64,000 nt of DNA from Panagrolaimus kolymaensis (taxonomy: Eukaryota > Nematoda > Chromadorea > Rhabditida > Panagrolaimidae): positions 47,312 to 111,311 of the forward strand of contig JAJQJQ010000108.1 of NCBI GenBank assembly GCA_028622995.1. The letters run 5' to 3'. Of the stretch, positions 1 to 11,940 are shown in pieces. The notes beneath the pieces are model-generated. The model saw only the letters and a list, made by a program, of their open reading frames with translations. It did not search any database and was not told the DNA's origin. The position numbers and the translations under genes are program-made. Positions within the stretch are counted from its first letter, which is position 1. Each line of letters opens with the position of its first letter.

Positions 1-584
1 TAGTAAGCTTTTCGGCGGGATGATGCTTTTCAAGAAGCAATCCACCGAAATAGTAAATTCATTTATTAAATCAGGCAATGTCTGAAAATAAAAGAAACCC
101 TGAATCAACAAAGAAATTAAAAGCTATGGATTTTTTTTATTATTCTTGACTTAATATTAGTCACAAGCTTTTCGGCGGGATGATGCTTTTCAAAAAGCAT
201 TTCAACGAAATAGTAAACTTTTAGGCGTTATGATGCTTTTCAAGAAGCAATCCACCGAAATAGTAATGTCAGTTATTAAATCAGGCAATGTCTGAAAATA
301 TAAGAAACCCTGAATCAACAAAAAAATTAAAAGCTATGGATTTTTTTTATTATTCTTTACTAAATATTTGTCACAAGCTTTTCGGCGGGATGATGCTTTT
401 CAAAAAGCATTTCAACGAAATAGTAAGCTATTCGGCGTTATGATGCTTTTCAAAAAGCAATCCACCGAAATAGTAAATTCATTTATTAAATCAGGCAATG
501 TCTGAAAATATAAGAAACCCTGAATCAACAAAGAAATTAAAAGCTATGGATTTTTTTTATTATTCTTTACTAAATATTTGTCAC

Positions 585-1384
585 AAGCTTTTCGGCGGGA
601 TGATGCTTTTCAAGAAGCAATCCACCGAAATAGTAAATTCATTTATTAAATCAGGCAATGTCTGAAAATAAAAGAAACCCTGAATCAACAAAGAAATTAA
701 AAGCTATGGATTTTTTTTATTATTCTTTACTAAATATTTGTCACAAGCTTTTCGGCGGGATGATGCTTTTCAAGAAGCAATCCACCGAAATAGTAAATTC
801 ATTTATTAAATCAGGCAATGTCTGAAAATAAAAGAAACCCTGAATCAACAAAGAAATTAAAAGCTATGGATTTTTTTTATTATTCTTTACTAAATATTTG
901 TCACAAGCTTTTCGGCGGGATGATGCTTTTCAAGAAGCAATCCACCGAAATAGTAAATTCATTTATTAAATCAGGCAATGTCTGAAAATAAAAGAAACCC
1001 TGAATCAACAAAGAAATTAAAAGCTATGGATTTTTTTTATTATTCTTTACTAAATATTTGTCACAAGCTTTTCGGCGGGATGATGCTTTTCAAGAAGCAA
1101 TCCACCGAAATAGTAAATTCATTTATTAAATCAGGCAATGTCAGAAAATAAAAGAAACCCTGAATCAACAAAGAAATTAAAAGCTATGGATTTTTTTTAT
1201 TATTCTTTACTAAATATTTGTCACAAGCTTTTCGGCGGGATGATGCTTTTCAAGAAGCAATCCACCGAAATAGTAAATTCATTTATTAAATCAGGCAATG
1301 TCTGAAAATAAAAGAAACCCTGAATCAACAAAGAAATTAAAAGCTATGGATTTTTTTTATTATTCTTTACTAAATATTTGTCAC
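585..1384 (+). repeat. Five near-identical 160-base S+L monomers (type A)
   Basis: The motif TTCGGCGGGA recurs at 591, 751, 911, 1071 and 1231, exactly 160 bases apart. The copies differ at only one or two positions, for example TCAGAAAATA in place of TCTGAAAATA at 1141. This is the simplest monomeric form of the satellite here. Near identity implies recent amplification or conversion. Confidence 0.95.
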
Positions 1385-4034
1385 AAGCTATTCGGCGTGA
1401 TGATGCTTTTCAAGAAGCATTCCAATGAAATAGTAAGCTTTTCGGCGTGATGATGCTTTTCAAGAAGCAATCCACCGAAATAGTAAGCTTTTCGGCGTGA
1501 TGATGCTTTTCAAGAAGCAATCCACCGAATAGTAATGTCAGTTATTAAATCAGGCAATGTCTGAAAATAAAAGAAACCCTGAATCAACCAAAAAATAAAA
1601 AACTATGGAATTTTTTTATTATTCTTTACTAAATATTTGTCACTAGCTTTTCTGCGTGATGATGCTTTTCAAGAAGCAATCCTCCGAAATTGTAAATTCA
1701 TTTATTAAATCATGCAATGTCTGAAAATATAAGAAACCTTGAATCAACAAAAAAATAAAAAGCTATGGATTTTTTTTATTATTCTTTACTAAATATTTGT
1801 CACAAGCTTTTCGGCGTGATGATGCTTTTCAAGAAGCATTCCAATGAAATAGTAAGCTTTTCGGCGTGATGATGCTTTTCAAGAAGAAATCCACCGAAAT
1901 AGTAAGCTTTTCGGCGTTATGATGCCTTTCAAGAAGCAATCCACCGAAATAGTAAATTCATTTATTAAATCATGCAATGTCTGAAAATAAAAGAAACCCT
2001 GAATCAACAAAGAAATAAAAAGCTATGGAAATTTTTTATTATTCTTTACTAAATATTTGTCACAAGCTTTTCGGCGTGATGATGCTTTTCAAGAAGCAAT
2101 CCACCGAAATAGTAAATTCATTTATTAAATCATGCAATGTATGAAATTATAAAAAATCAACATTAAACCAAAAAATAAAAAACTAAGGAATTTTTTTATT
2201 ATTTTTTTACTAAATATTTGTCACAAGCTTTTCGGCGTGATGATGCTTTCCAAGAAGCAATCCACCGAAATAGTAAATTCATTTATTAAATCATGCAATG
2301 TATGAAATTATAAAAAATCAACATTAAACCAAAAAATAAAAAACTAAGGAATTTTTTTATTATTTTTTTACTAAATATTTGTCACAAGCTTTTCGGCGTG
2401 ATGATGCTTTTCAAGAAGCATTCCACCGAAATAGTAAATTCATTTATTAAATCATGCAATGTATGAAATTATAAAAAATCCTCATTAAACCAAAAAATAA
2501 AAAACTAAGGAATTTTTTTATTATTTTTTTACTAAATATTTGTCACAAGCTTTTCGGCGTGATGATGCTTTTCAAGAAGCATTCCACCGAAATAGTAAAT
2601 TCATTTATTAAATCATGCAATGTATGAAATTATAAAAAATCCTCATTAAACCAAAAAATAAAAAACTAAGGAATTTTTTTATTATTTTTTTACTAAATAT
2701 TTGTCACAAGCTTTTCGGCGTGATGATGCTTTCCAAGAAGCAATCCACCGAAATAGTAAATTCATTTATTAAATCATGCAATGTATGAAATTATAAAAAA
2801 TCCTCATTAAACCAAAAAATAAAAAACTAAGGAATTTTTTTATTATTTTTTTACTAAATATTTGTCACAAGCTTTTCGGCGGGATGATGCTTTTCAAGAA
2901 GCAATCCACCGAAATAGTAAATTCATTTATTAAATCAGGCAATGTCTGAAAATAAAAGAAACCCTGAATCAACAAAGAAATTAAAAGCTATGGATTTTTT
3001 TTATTATTCTTTACTAAATATTTGTCACAAGCTATTCGGCGTGATGATGCTTTTCAAGAAGCATTCCAATGAAATAGTAAGCTTTTCGGCGTGATGATGC
3101 TTTTCAAGAAGCAATCCACCGAAATAGTAAGCTTTTCGGCGTGATGATGCTTTTCAAGAAGCAATCCACCGAATAGTAATGTCAGTTATTAAATCAGGCA
3201 ATGTCTGAAAATAAAAGAAACCCTGAATCAACCAAAAAATAAAAAACTATGGAATTTTTTTATTATTCTTTACTAAATATTTGTCACTAGCTTTTCTGCG
3301 TGATGATGCTTTTCAAGAAGCAATCCTCCGAAATTGTAAATTCATTTATTAAATCATGCAATGTCTGAAAATATAAGAAACCTTGAATCAACAAAAAAAT
3401 AAAAAGCTATGGATTTTTTTTATTATTCTTTACTAAATATTTGTCACAAGCTTTTCGGCGTGATGATGCTTTTCAAGAAGCATTCCAATGAAATAGTAAG
3501 CTTTTCGGCGTGATGATGCTTTTCAAGAAGAAATCCACCGAAATAGTAAGCTTTTCGGCGTTATGATGCCTTTCAAGAAGCAATCCACCGAAATAGTAAA
3601 TTCATTTATTAAATCATGCAATGTCTGAAAATAAAAGAAACCCTGAATCAACAAAGAAATAAAAAGCTATGGAAATTTTTTATTATTCTTTACTAAATAT
3701 TTGTCACAAGCTTTTCGGCGTGATGATGCTTTTCAAGAAGCAATCCACCGAAATAGTAAATTCATTTATTAAATCATGCAATGTATGAAATTATAAAAAA
3801 TCAACATTAAACCAAAAAATAAAAAACTAAGGAATTTTTTTATTATTTTTTTACTAAATATTTGTCACAAGCTTTTCGGCGTGATGATGCTTTCCAAGAA
3901 GCAATCCACCGAAATAGTAAATTCATTTATTAAATCATGCAATGTATGAAATTATAAAAAATCAACATTAAACCAAAAAATAAAAAACTAAGGAATTTTT
4001 TTATTATTTTTTTACTAAATATTTGTCACAAGCT
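1225..4034 (+). repeat. Segmental duplication inside the array, offset 1,644 bases
   Basis: A run of irregular modules at 1225 to about 2390 recurs at 2869 to about 4034 in the same order. Shared private variants include AAGCTATTCGG (1385 and 3029), the short CACCGAATAGT (about 1523 and 3167) and GTTATGATGCC (about 1916 and 3560). The copies are adjacent and direct, as expected from unequal exchange. Confidence 0.9.
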
Positions 4035-6607
4035 TTTCGGCGTGATGATGCTTTTCAAGAAGCATTCCACCGAAATAGTAAAGTCAGTTATTAAATCATG
4101 CAATGTATGAAATTATAAAAAATCCTCATTAAACAAAAAAATAAAAAACTAAGGAATTTTTTTATTATTTTTTTACTAAATATTTGTCACAAGCTTTTCG
4201 GCGTGATGATGCTTTTCAAGAAGCATTCCACCGAAATAGTAAAGTCAGTTATTAAATCATGCAATGTATGAAAATATAAAAAATCCTCATTAAACCAAAA
4301 AATAAAAAACTAAGGAATTTTTTTATTATTTTTTTACTAAATATTTGTCACAAGCTTTTCGGCGTGATGATGCTTTTCAAGAAGCATTCCACCGAAATAG
4401 TAAATTCATTTATTAAATCATGCAATGTATGAAATTATAAAAAATCCTCATTAAACCAAAAAATAAAAAACTAAGGAATTTTTTTATTATTTTTTTACTA
4501 AATATTTGTCACAAGCTTTTCGGCGTGATGATGCTTTTCAAGAAGCATTCCACCGAAATAGTAAATTCATTTATTAAATCATGCAATGTATGAAATTATA
4601 AAAAATCCTCATTAAACCAAAAAATAAAAAACTAAGGAATTTTTTTATTATTTTTTTACTAAATATTTGTCACAAGCTTTTCGGCGTGATGATGCTTTCC
4701 AAGAAGCAATCCACCGAAATAGTAAATTCATTTATTAAATCATGCAATGTATGAAATTATAAAAAATCCTCATTAAACCAAAAAATAAAAAACTAAGGAA
4801 TTTTTTTATTATTTTTTTACTAAATATTTGTCACAAGCTTTTCGGCGTGATGATGCTTTTCAAGAAGCATTCCACCGAAATAGTAAAGTCAGTTATTAAA
4901 TCATGCAATGTATGAAATTATAAAAAATCCTCATTAAACAAAAAAATAAAAAACTAAGGAATTTTTTTATTATTTTTTTACTAAATATTTGTCACAAGCT
5001 TTTCGGCGTGATGATGCTTTTCAAGAAGCATTCCACCGAAATAGTAAAGTCAGTTATTAAATCATGCAATGTATGAAAATATAAAAAATCCTCATTAAAC
5101 CAAAAAATAAAAAACTAAGGAATTTTTTTATTATTTTTTTACTAAATATTTGTCACAAGCTTTTCGGCGTGATGATGCTTTTCAAGAAGCATTCCACCGA
5201 AATAGTAAATTCATTTATTAAATCATGCAATGTATGAAATTATAAAAAATCCTCATTAAACCAAAAAATAAAAAACTAAGGAATTTTTTTATTATTTTTT
5301 TACTAAATATTTGTCACAAGCTTTTCGGCGTGATGATGCTTTTCAAGAAGCATTCCACCGAAATAGTAAATTCATTTATTAAATCATGCAATGTATGAAA
5401 TTATAAAAAATCCTCATTAAACCAAAAAATAAAAAACTAAGGAATTTTTTTATTATTTTTTTACTAAATATTTGTCACAAGCTTTTCGGCGTGATGATGC
5501 TTTTCAAGAAGCATTCCACCGAAATAGTAAATTCATTTATTAAATCATGCAATGTATGAAATTATAAAAAATCCTCATTAAACCAAAAAATAAAAAACTA
5601 AGGAATTTTTTTATTATTTTTTTACTAAATATTTGTCACAAGCTTTTCGGCGTGATGATGCTTTTCAAGAAGCATTCCACCGAAATAGTAAATTCATTTA
5701 TTAAATCATGCAATGTATGAAATTATAAAAAATCCTCATTAAACCAAAAAATAAAAAACTAAGGAATTTTTTTATTATTTTTTTACTAAATATTTGTCAC
5801 AAGCTTTTCGGCGTGATGATGCTTTTCAAGAAGCATTCCACCGAAATAGTAAATTCATTTATTAAATCATGCAATGTATGAAATTATAAAAAATCCTCAT
5901 TAAACCAAAAAATAAAAAACTAAGGAATTTTTTTATTATTTTTTTACTAAATATTTGTCACAAGCTTTTCGGCGTGATGATGCTTTTCAAGAAGCATTCC
6001 ACCGAAATAGTAAATTCATTTATTAAATCATGCAATGTATGAAATTATAAAAAATCCTCATTAAACCAAAAAATAAAAAACTAAGGAATTTTTTTATTAT
6101 TTTTTTACTAAATATTTGTCACAAGCTTTTCGGCGTGATGATGCTTTTCAAGAAGCATTCCACCGAAATAGTAAATTCATTTATTAAATCATGCAATGTA
6201 TGAAATTATAAAAAATCCTCATTAAACCAAAAAATAAAAAACTAAGGAATTTTTTTATTATTTTTTTACTAAATATTTGTCAAAAGCTTTTCGGCGTGAT
6301 GATGCTTTTCAAGAAGCATTCCACCGAAATAGTAAAGTCAGTTATTAAATCATGCAATGTATGAAAATATAAAAAATCCTCATTAAACCAAAAAATATTA
6401 AAACTAAGGAATTTTTTTATTATTTTTTTACTAAATATTTGTCACAAGCTTTTCGGCGTGATGATGCTTTTCAAGAAGCATTCCACCGAAATAGTAAAGT
6501 CAGTTATTAAATCATGCAATGTATGAAAATATAAAAAATCCTCATTAAACCAAAAAATATTAAAACTAAGGAATTTTTTTATTATTTTTTTACTAAATAT
6601 TTGTCAC
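4030..6607 (+). repeat. Sixteen 161-base S+L monomers (type B)
   Basis: S and L alternate strictly one to one with type B L modules. AAGCTTTTCGG recurs every 161 bases; two late copies are 162 because of an AATATTAAAAC variant in L. Some L modules begin AAGTCAGTTATT (4081, 4242, 4886, 5047), and this pair recurs with an 805-base offset, five monomers, pointing to a block duplication. Confidence 0.93.
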
Positions 6608-7944
6608 AAGCTTTTCGGCGTGATGATGCTTTTCAAGAAGCATTCCACCGAAATAGTAAGCTCTTCGGCGTTATGATGTTTTCAAGAAGCATTCCAACGA
6701 AATAGTAAGCTCTTCGGCGTTATGATGTTTTCAAGAAGCATTCCAACGAAATAGTAAACTTTTCGGCGTGATGATGCTTTCAAGAAGCATTCCAACGAAA
6801 TAGTAAACTTTTCGGCGTGATGATGCTTTCAAGAAGCATTCCAACGAAATAGTAAACTTTTCGGCGTGATGATGCTTTCAAGAAGCATTCCAACGAAATA
6901 GTAAACTTTTCGGCGTGATGATGCTTTCAAGAAGCATTCCAACGAAATAGTAAACTTTTCGGCGTGATGATGCTTTCAAGAAGCATTCCAACGAAATAGT
7001 AAACTTTTCGGCGTGATGATGCTTTCAAGAAGCATTCCAACGAAATAGTAAGCTCTTCGACGTTATGATGTTTTCAAGAAGCATTCCAACGAAATAGTAA
7101 GCTTTTCGGCGTGATGATGCTTTTCAAGAAGCATTCCAACGAAATAGTAAGTTTTTCGGCGGGATGATGCTTTTCAAAAAGCATTTCAACGAAATAGTAA
7201 GCTTTTCGGTGTGATGATGCTTTTCAAGAAGCATTCCAACGAAATAGTAAGCTCTTCGGCGTTATGATGTTTTCAAGAAGCATTCCAACGAAATAGTAAG
7301 CTTTTCGGCGTGATGATGCTTTTCAAGAAGCAATCCTCCGAAAAAGTAAGTTTTTCGGCGTTATGATGCTTTTCAAGAAGCATTCCAACGAAATAGTAAG
7401 CTTTTCGGCGTGATGATGCTTTTCAAGAAGCATTCCAATGAAATAGTAAGCTTTTCGGCGTGATGATGCTTTTCAAGAAGCATTCCAACGAAATAGTAAG
7501 CTTTTCGGCGTTATGATGTTTTCAAGAAGCATTCCAACGAAATAGTAAGCTCTTCGACGTTATGATGTTTTCAAGAAGCATTCCAACGAAATAGTAAGTT
7601 TTTCGGCGTGATGATGTTTTCAAGAAGCATTCCAACGAAATAGTAAGCTTTTCGGTGTGACGATGCTTTTCAAGAAGCATTCCAACGAAATAGTAAGCTT
7701 TTCGGCGTGATGATGCTTTTCAAGAAGCATTCCAACGAAATAGTAAGCTTTTCGGCGTGATGATGCTTTTCAAGAAGCAATCCTCCGAAAAAGTAAGTTT
7801 TTCGGCGTTATGATGCTTTTCAAGAAGCATTCCAACGAAATAGTAAGCTTTTCGGCGTGATGATGCTTTTCAAGAAGCATTCCAACGAAATAGTAAGCTT
7901 TTCGGCGTGATGATGCTTTTCAAGAAGCAATCCACCGAAATAGT
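6608..7944 (+). repeat. S-only stretch, about 27 modules
   Basis: Only S modules, each 49 or 50 bases. The 49-base forms lack a base in the GCTTTTC or ATGCTTT core. Between about 6758 and 7050 there is a homogeneous run of the AAACTTTTCGGCGTG form with GATGCTTTCAAG. L is absent throughout. Confidence 0.93.
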
Positions 7945-10900
7945 AAAATCATTTATTAAATCAGGCAATGTATGAAATTATAAAAAATCCTCATTAAACC
8001 AAAAAATAAAAAACTAAGGAATTTTTTTATTATTTTTTTACTAAATATTTGTCACAAGCTTTTCGGCGTGATGATGCTTTTCAAGAAGCATTCCAACGAA
8101 ATAGTAAGCTATTCGGCGTTATGATGCTTTTCAAAAAGCATTCCACCGAAATAGTAAATTCATTTATTAAATCAGGCAATGTCTGAAAATAAAAGAAACC
8201 CTGAATCAACAAAGAAATTAAAAGCTATGGATTTTTTTTATTATTCTTTACTAAATATTTGTCACAAGCTTTTCGGCGGGATGATGCTTTTCAAGAAGCC
8301 ATCCACCGAAATAGTAAATTCATTTATTAAATCAGGCAATGTCTGAAAATATAAGAAACCCTGAATCAACAAAGAAATTAAAAGCTATGGATTTTTTTTA
8401 TTATTCTTTACTAAATATTTGTCACAAGCTTTTCGGCGGGATGATGCTTTTCAAGAAGCAATCCACCGAAATAGTAAATTCATTTATTAAATCAGGCAAT
8501 GTCTGAAAATAAAAGAAACCCTGAATCAACAAAGAAATTAAAAGCTATGGATTTTTTTTATTATTCTTTACTAAATATTTGTCACAAGCTTTTCGGCGGG
8601 ATGATGCTTTTCAAAAAGCATTTCAACGAAATAGTAAGCTATTCGGCGTTATGATGCTTTTCAAAAAGCATTCCAACGAAATAGTAAACTTTTCGGCGTT
8701 ATGATGCTTTTCAAAAAGCATTCCAACGAAATAGTAAACTTTTCGGCGTTATGATGCTTTTCAAAAAGCATTCCAACGAAATAGTAAACTTTTCGGCGTT
8801 ATGATGCTTTTCAAGAAGCATTCCAACGAAATAGTAAACTTTTCGGCGTTATGATGCTTTTCAAGAAGCAATCCACCGAAATAGTAATGTCAGTTATTAA
8901 ATCAGGCAATGTCTGAAAATATAAGAAACCCTGAATCAACAAAAAAATAAAAAGCTATGGATTTTTTTTATTATTCTTTACTTAATATTAGTCACAAGCT
9001 TTTCGGCGGGATGATGCTTTTCAAAAAGCATTTCAACGAAATAGTAAACTTTTAGGCGTTATGATGCTTTTCAAGAAGCAATCCACCGAAATAGTAATTC
9101 AGTTATTAAATCAGGCAATGTCTGAAAATATAAGAAACCCTGAATCAACAAAAAAATTAAAAGCTATGGATTTTTTTTATTATTCTTTACTAAATATTTG
9201 TCACAAGCTTTTCGGCGGGATGATGCTTTTCAAAAAGCATTTCAACGAAATAGTAAGCTATTCGGCGTTATGATGCTTTTCAAAAAGCAATCCACCGAAA
9301 TAGTAAATTCATTTATTAAATCAGGCAATGTCTGAAAATATAAGAAACCCTGAATCAACAAAGAAATTAAAAGCTATGGATTTTTTTTATTATTCTTTAC
9401 TAAATATTTGTCACAAGCTTTTCGGCGGGATGATGCTTTTCAAGAAGCAATCCACCGAAATAGTAAATTCATTTATTAAATCAGGCAATGTCTGAAAATA
9501 AAAGAAACCCTGAATCAACAAAGAAATTAAAAGCTATGGATTTTTTTTATTATTCTTTACTAAATATTTGTCACAAGCTTTTCGGCGGGATGATGCTTTT
9601 CAAAAAGCATTTCAACGAAATAGTAAGCTATTCGGCGTTATGATGCTTTTCAAAAAGCATTCCAACGAAATAGTAAACTTTTCGGCGTTATGATGCTTTT
9701 CAAAAAGCATTCCAACGAAATAGTAAACTTTTCGGCGTTATGATGCTTTTCAAGAAGCATTCCAACGAAATAGTAAACTTTTCGGCGTTATGATGCTTTT
9801 CAAGAAGCATTCCAACGAAATAGTAAACTTTTCGGCGTTATGATGCTTTTCAAGAAGCATTCCAACGAAATAGTAAACTTTTCGGCGTTATGATGCTTTT
9901 CAAAAAGCATTCCAACGAAATAGTAAACTTTTCGGCGTTATGATGCTTTTCAAGAAGCAATCCACCGAAATAGTAATGTCAGTTATTAAATCAGGCAATG
10001 TCTGAAAATATAAGAAACCCTGAATCAACAAAAAAATAAAAAGCTATGGATTTTTTTTATTATTCTTTACTTAATATTAGTCACAAGCTTTTCGGCGGGA
10101 TGATGCTTTTCAAAAAGCATTTCAACGAAATAGTAAACTTTTAGGCGTTATGATGCTTTTCAAGAAGCAATCCACCGAAATAGTAATGTCAGCTATTAAA
10201 TCAGGCAATGTCTGAAAATATAAGAAACCCTGAATCAACAAAAAAATTAAAAGCTATGGATTTTTTTTATTATTCTTTACTAAATATTTGTCACAAGCTT
10301 TTCGGCGGGATGATGCTTTTCAAAAAGCATTCCAACGAAATAGTAAACTTTTCGGCGTTATGATGCTTTTCAAAAAGCATTCCAACGAAATAGTAAACTT
10401 TTCGGCGTTATGATGCTTTTCAAGAAGCAATCCACCGAAATAGTAATGTCAGTTATTAAATCAGGCAATGTCTGAAAATATAAGAAACCCTGAATCAACA
10501 AAAAAATAAAAAGCTATGGATTTTTTTTATTATTCTTTACTTAATATTAGTCACAAGCTTTTCGGCGGGATGATGCTTTTCAAAAAGCATTTCAACGAAA
10601 TAGTAAACTTTTAGGCGTTATGATGCTTTTCAAGAAGCAATCCACCGAAATAGTAATGTCAGTTATTAAATCAGGCAATGTCTGAAAATATAAGAAACCC
10701 TGAATCAACAAAAAAATTAAAAGCTATGGATTTTTTTTATTATTCTTTACTAAATATTTGTCACAAGCTTTTCGGCGGGATGATGCTTTTCAAAAAGCAT
10801 TTCAACGAAATAGTAAGCTATTCGGCGTTATGATGCTTTTCAAAAAGCAATCCACCGAAATAGTAAATTCATTTATTAAATCAGGCAATGTCTGAAAATA

Positions 10901-11940
10901 TAAGAAACCCTGAATCAACAAAGAAATTAAAAGCTATGGATTTTTTTTATTATTCTTTACTAAATATTTGTCACAAGCTTTTCGGCGGGATGATGCTTTT
11001 CAAGAAGCAATCCACCGAAATAGTAAATTCATTTATTAAATCAGGCAATGTCTGAAAATAAAAGAAACCCTGAATCAACAAAGAAATTAAAAGCTATGGA
11101 TTTTTTTTATTATTCTTTACTAAATATTTGTCACAAGCTTTTCGGCGGGATGATGCTTTTCAAGAAGCAATCCACCGAAATAGTAAATTCATTTATTAAA
11201 TCAGGCAATGTCTGAAAATAAAAGAAACCCTGAATCAACAAAGAAATTAAAAGCTATGGATTTTTTTTATTATTCTTTACTAAATATTTGTCACAAGCTT
11301 TTCGGCGGGATGATGCTTTTCAAAAAGCATTTCAACGAAATAGTAAGCTATTCGGCGTTATGATGCTTTTCAAAAAGCATTCCAACGAAATAGTAAACTT
11401 TTCGGCGTTATGATGCTTTTCAAAAAGCATTCCAACGAAATAGTAAACTTTTCGGCGTTATGATGCTTTTCAAAAAGCATTCCAACGAAATAGTAAACTT
11501 TTCGGCGTTATGATGCTTTTCAAGAAGCATTCCAACGAAATAGTAAACTTTTCGGCGTTATGATGCTTTTCAAGAAGCATTCCAACGAAATAGTAAACTT
11601 TTCGGCGTTATGATGCTTTTCAAGAAGCAATCCACCGAAATAGTAAATTCATTTATTAAATCAGGCAATGTCTGAAAATAAAAGAAACCCTGAATCAACA
11701 AAGAAATTAAAAGCTATGGATTTTTTTTATTATTCTTTACTAAATATTTGTCACAAGCTTTTCGGCGGGATGATGCTTTTCAAAAAGCATTTCAACGAAA
11801 TAGTAAACTTTTAGGCGTTATGATGCTTTTCAAGAAGCAATCCACCGAAATAGTAATGTCAGTTATTAAATCAGGCAATGTCAGAAAATATAAGAAACCC
11901 TGAATCAACAAAAAAATTAAAAGCTATGGATTTTTTTATT
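7945..11940 (+). repeat. Mixed S/L block dominated by type A L and GTTATG-type S runs
   Basis: Type A L modules (one type B at the start) are interleaved with runs of 50-base S modules carrying AAACTTTTCGGCGTTATG, for example 8641-8880, 9631-9960 and 11341-11640. The order of modules around 8620-9300 is repeated with small changes at about 9600-10300 and 10540-10860, so the block has itself grown by duplication. Confidence 0.9.
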
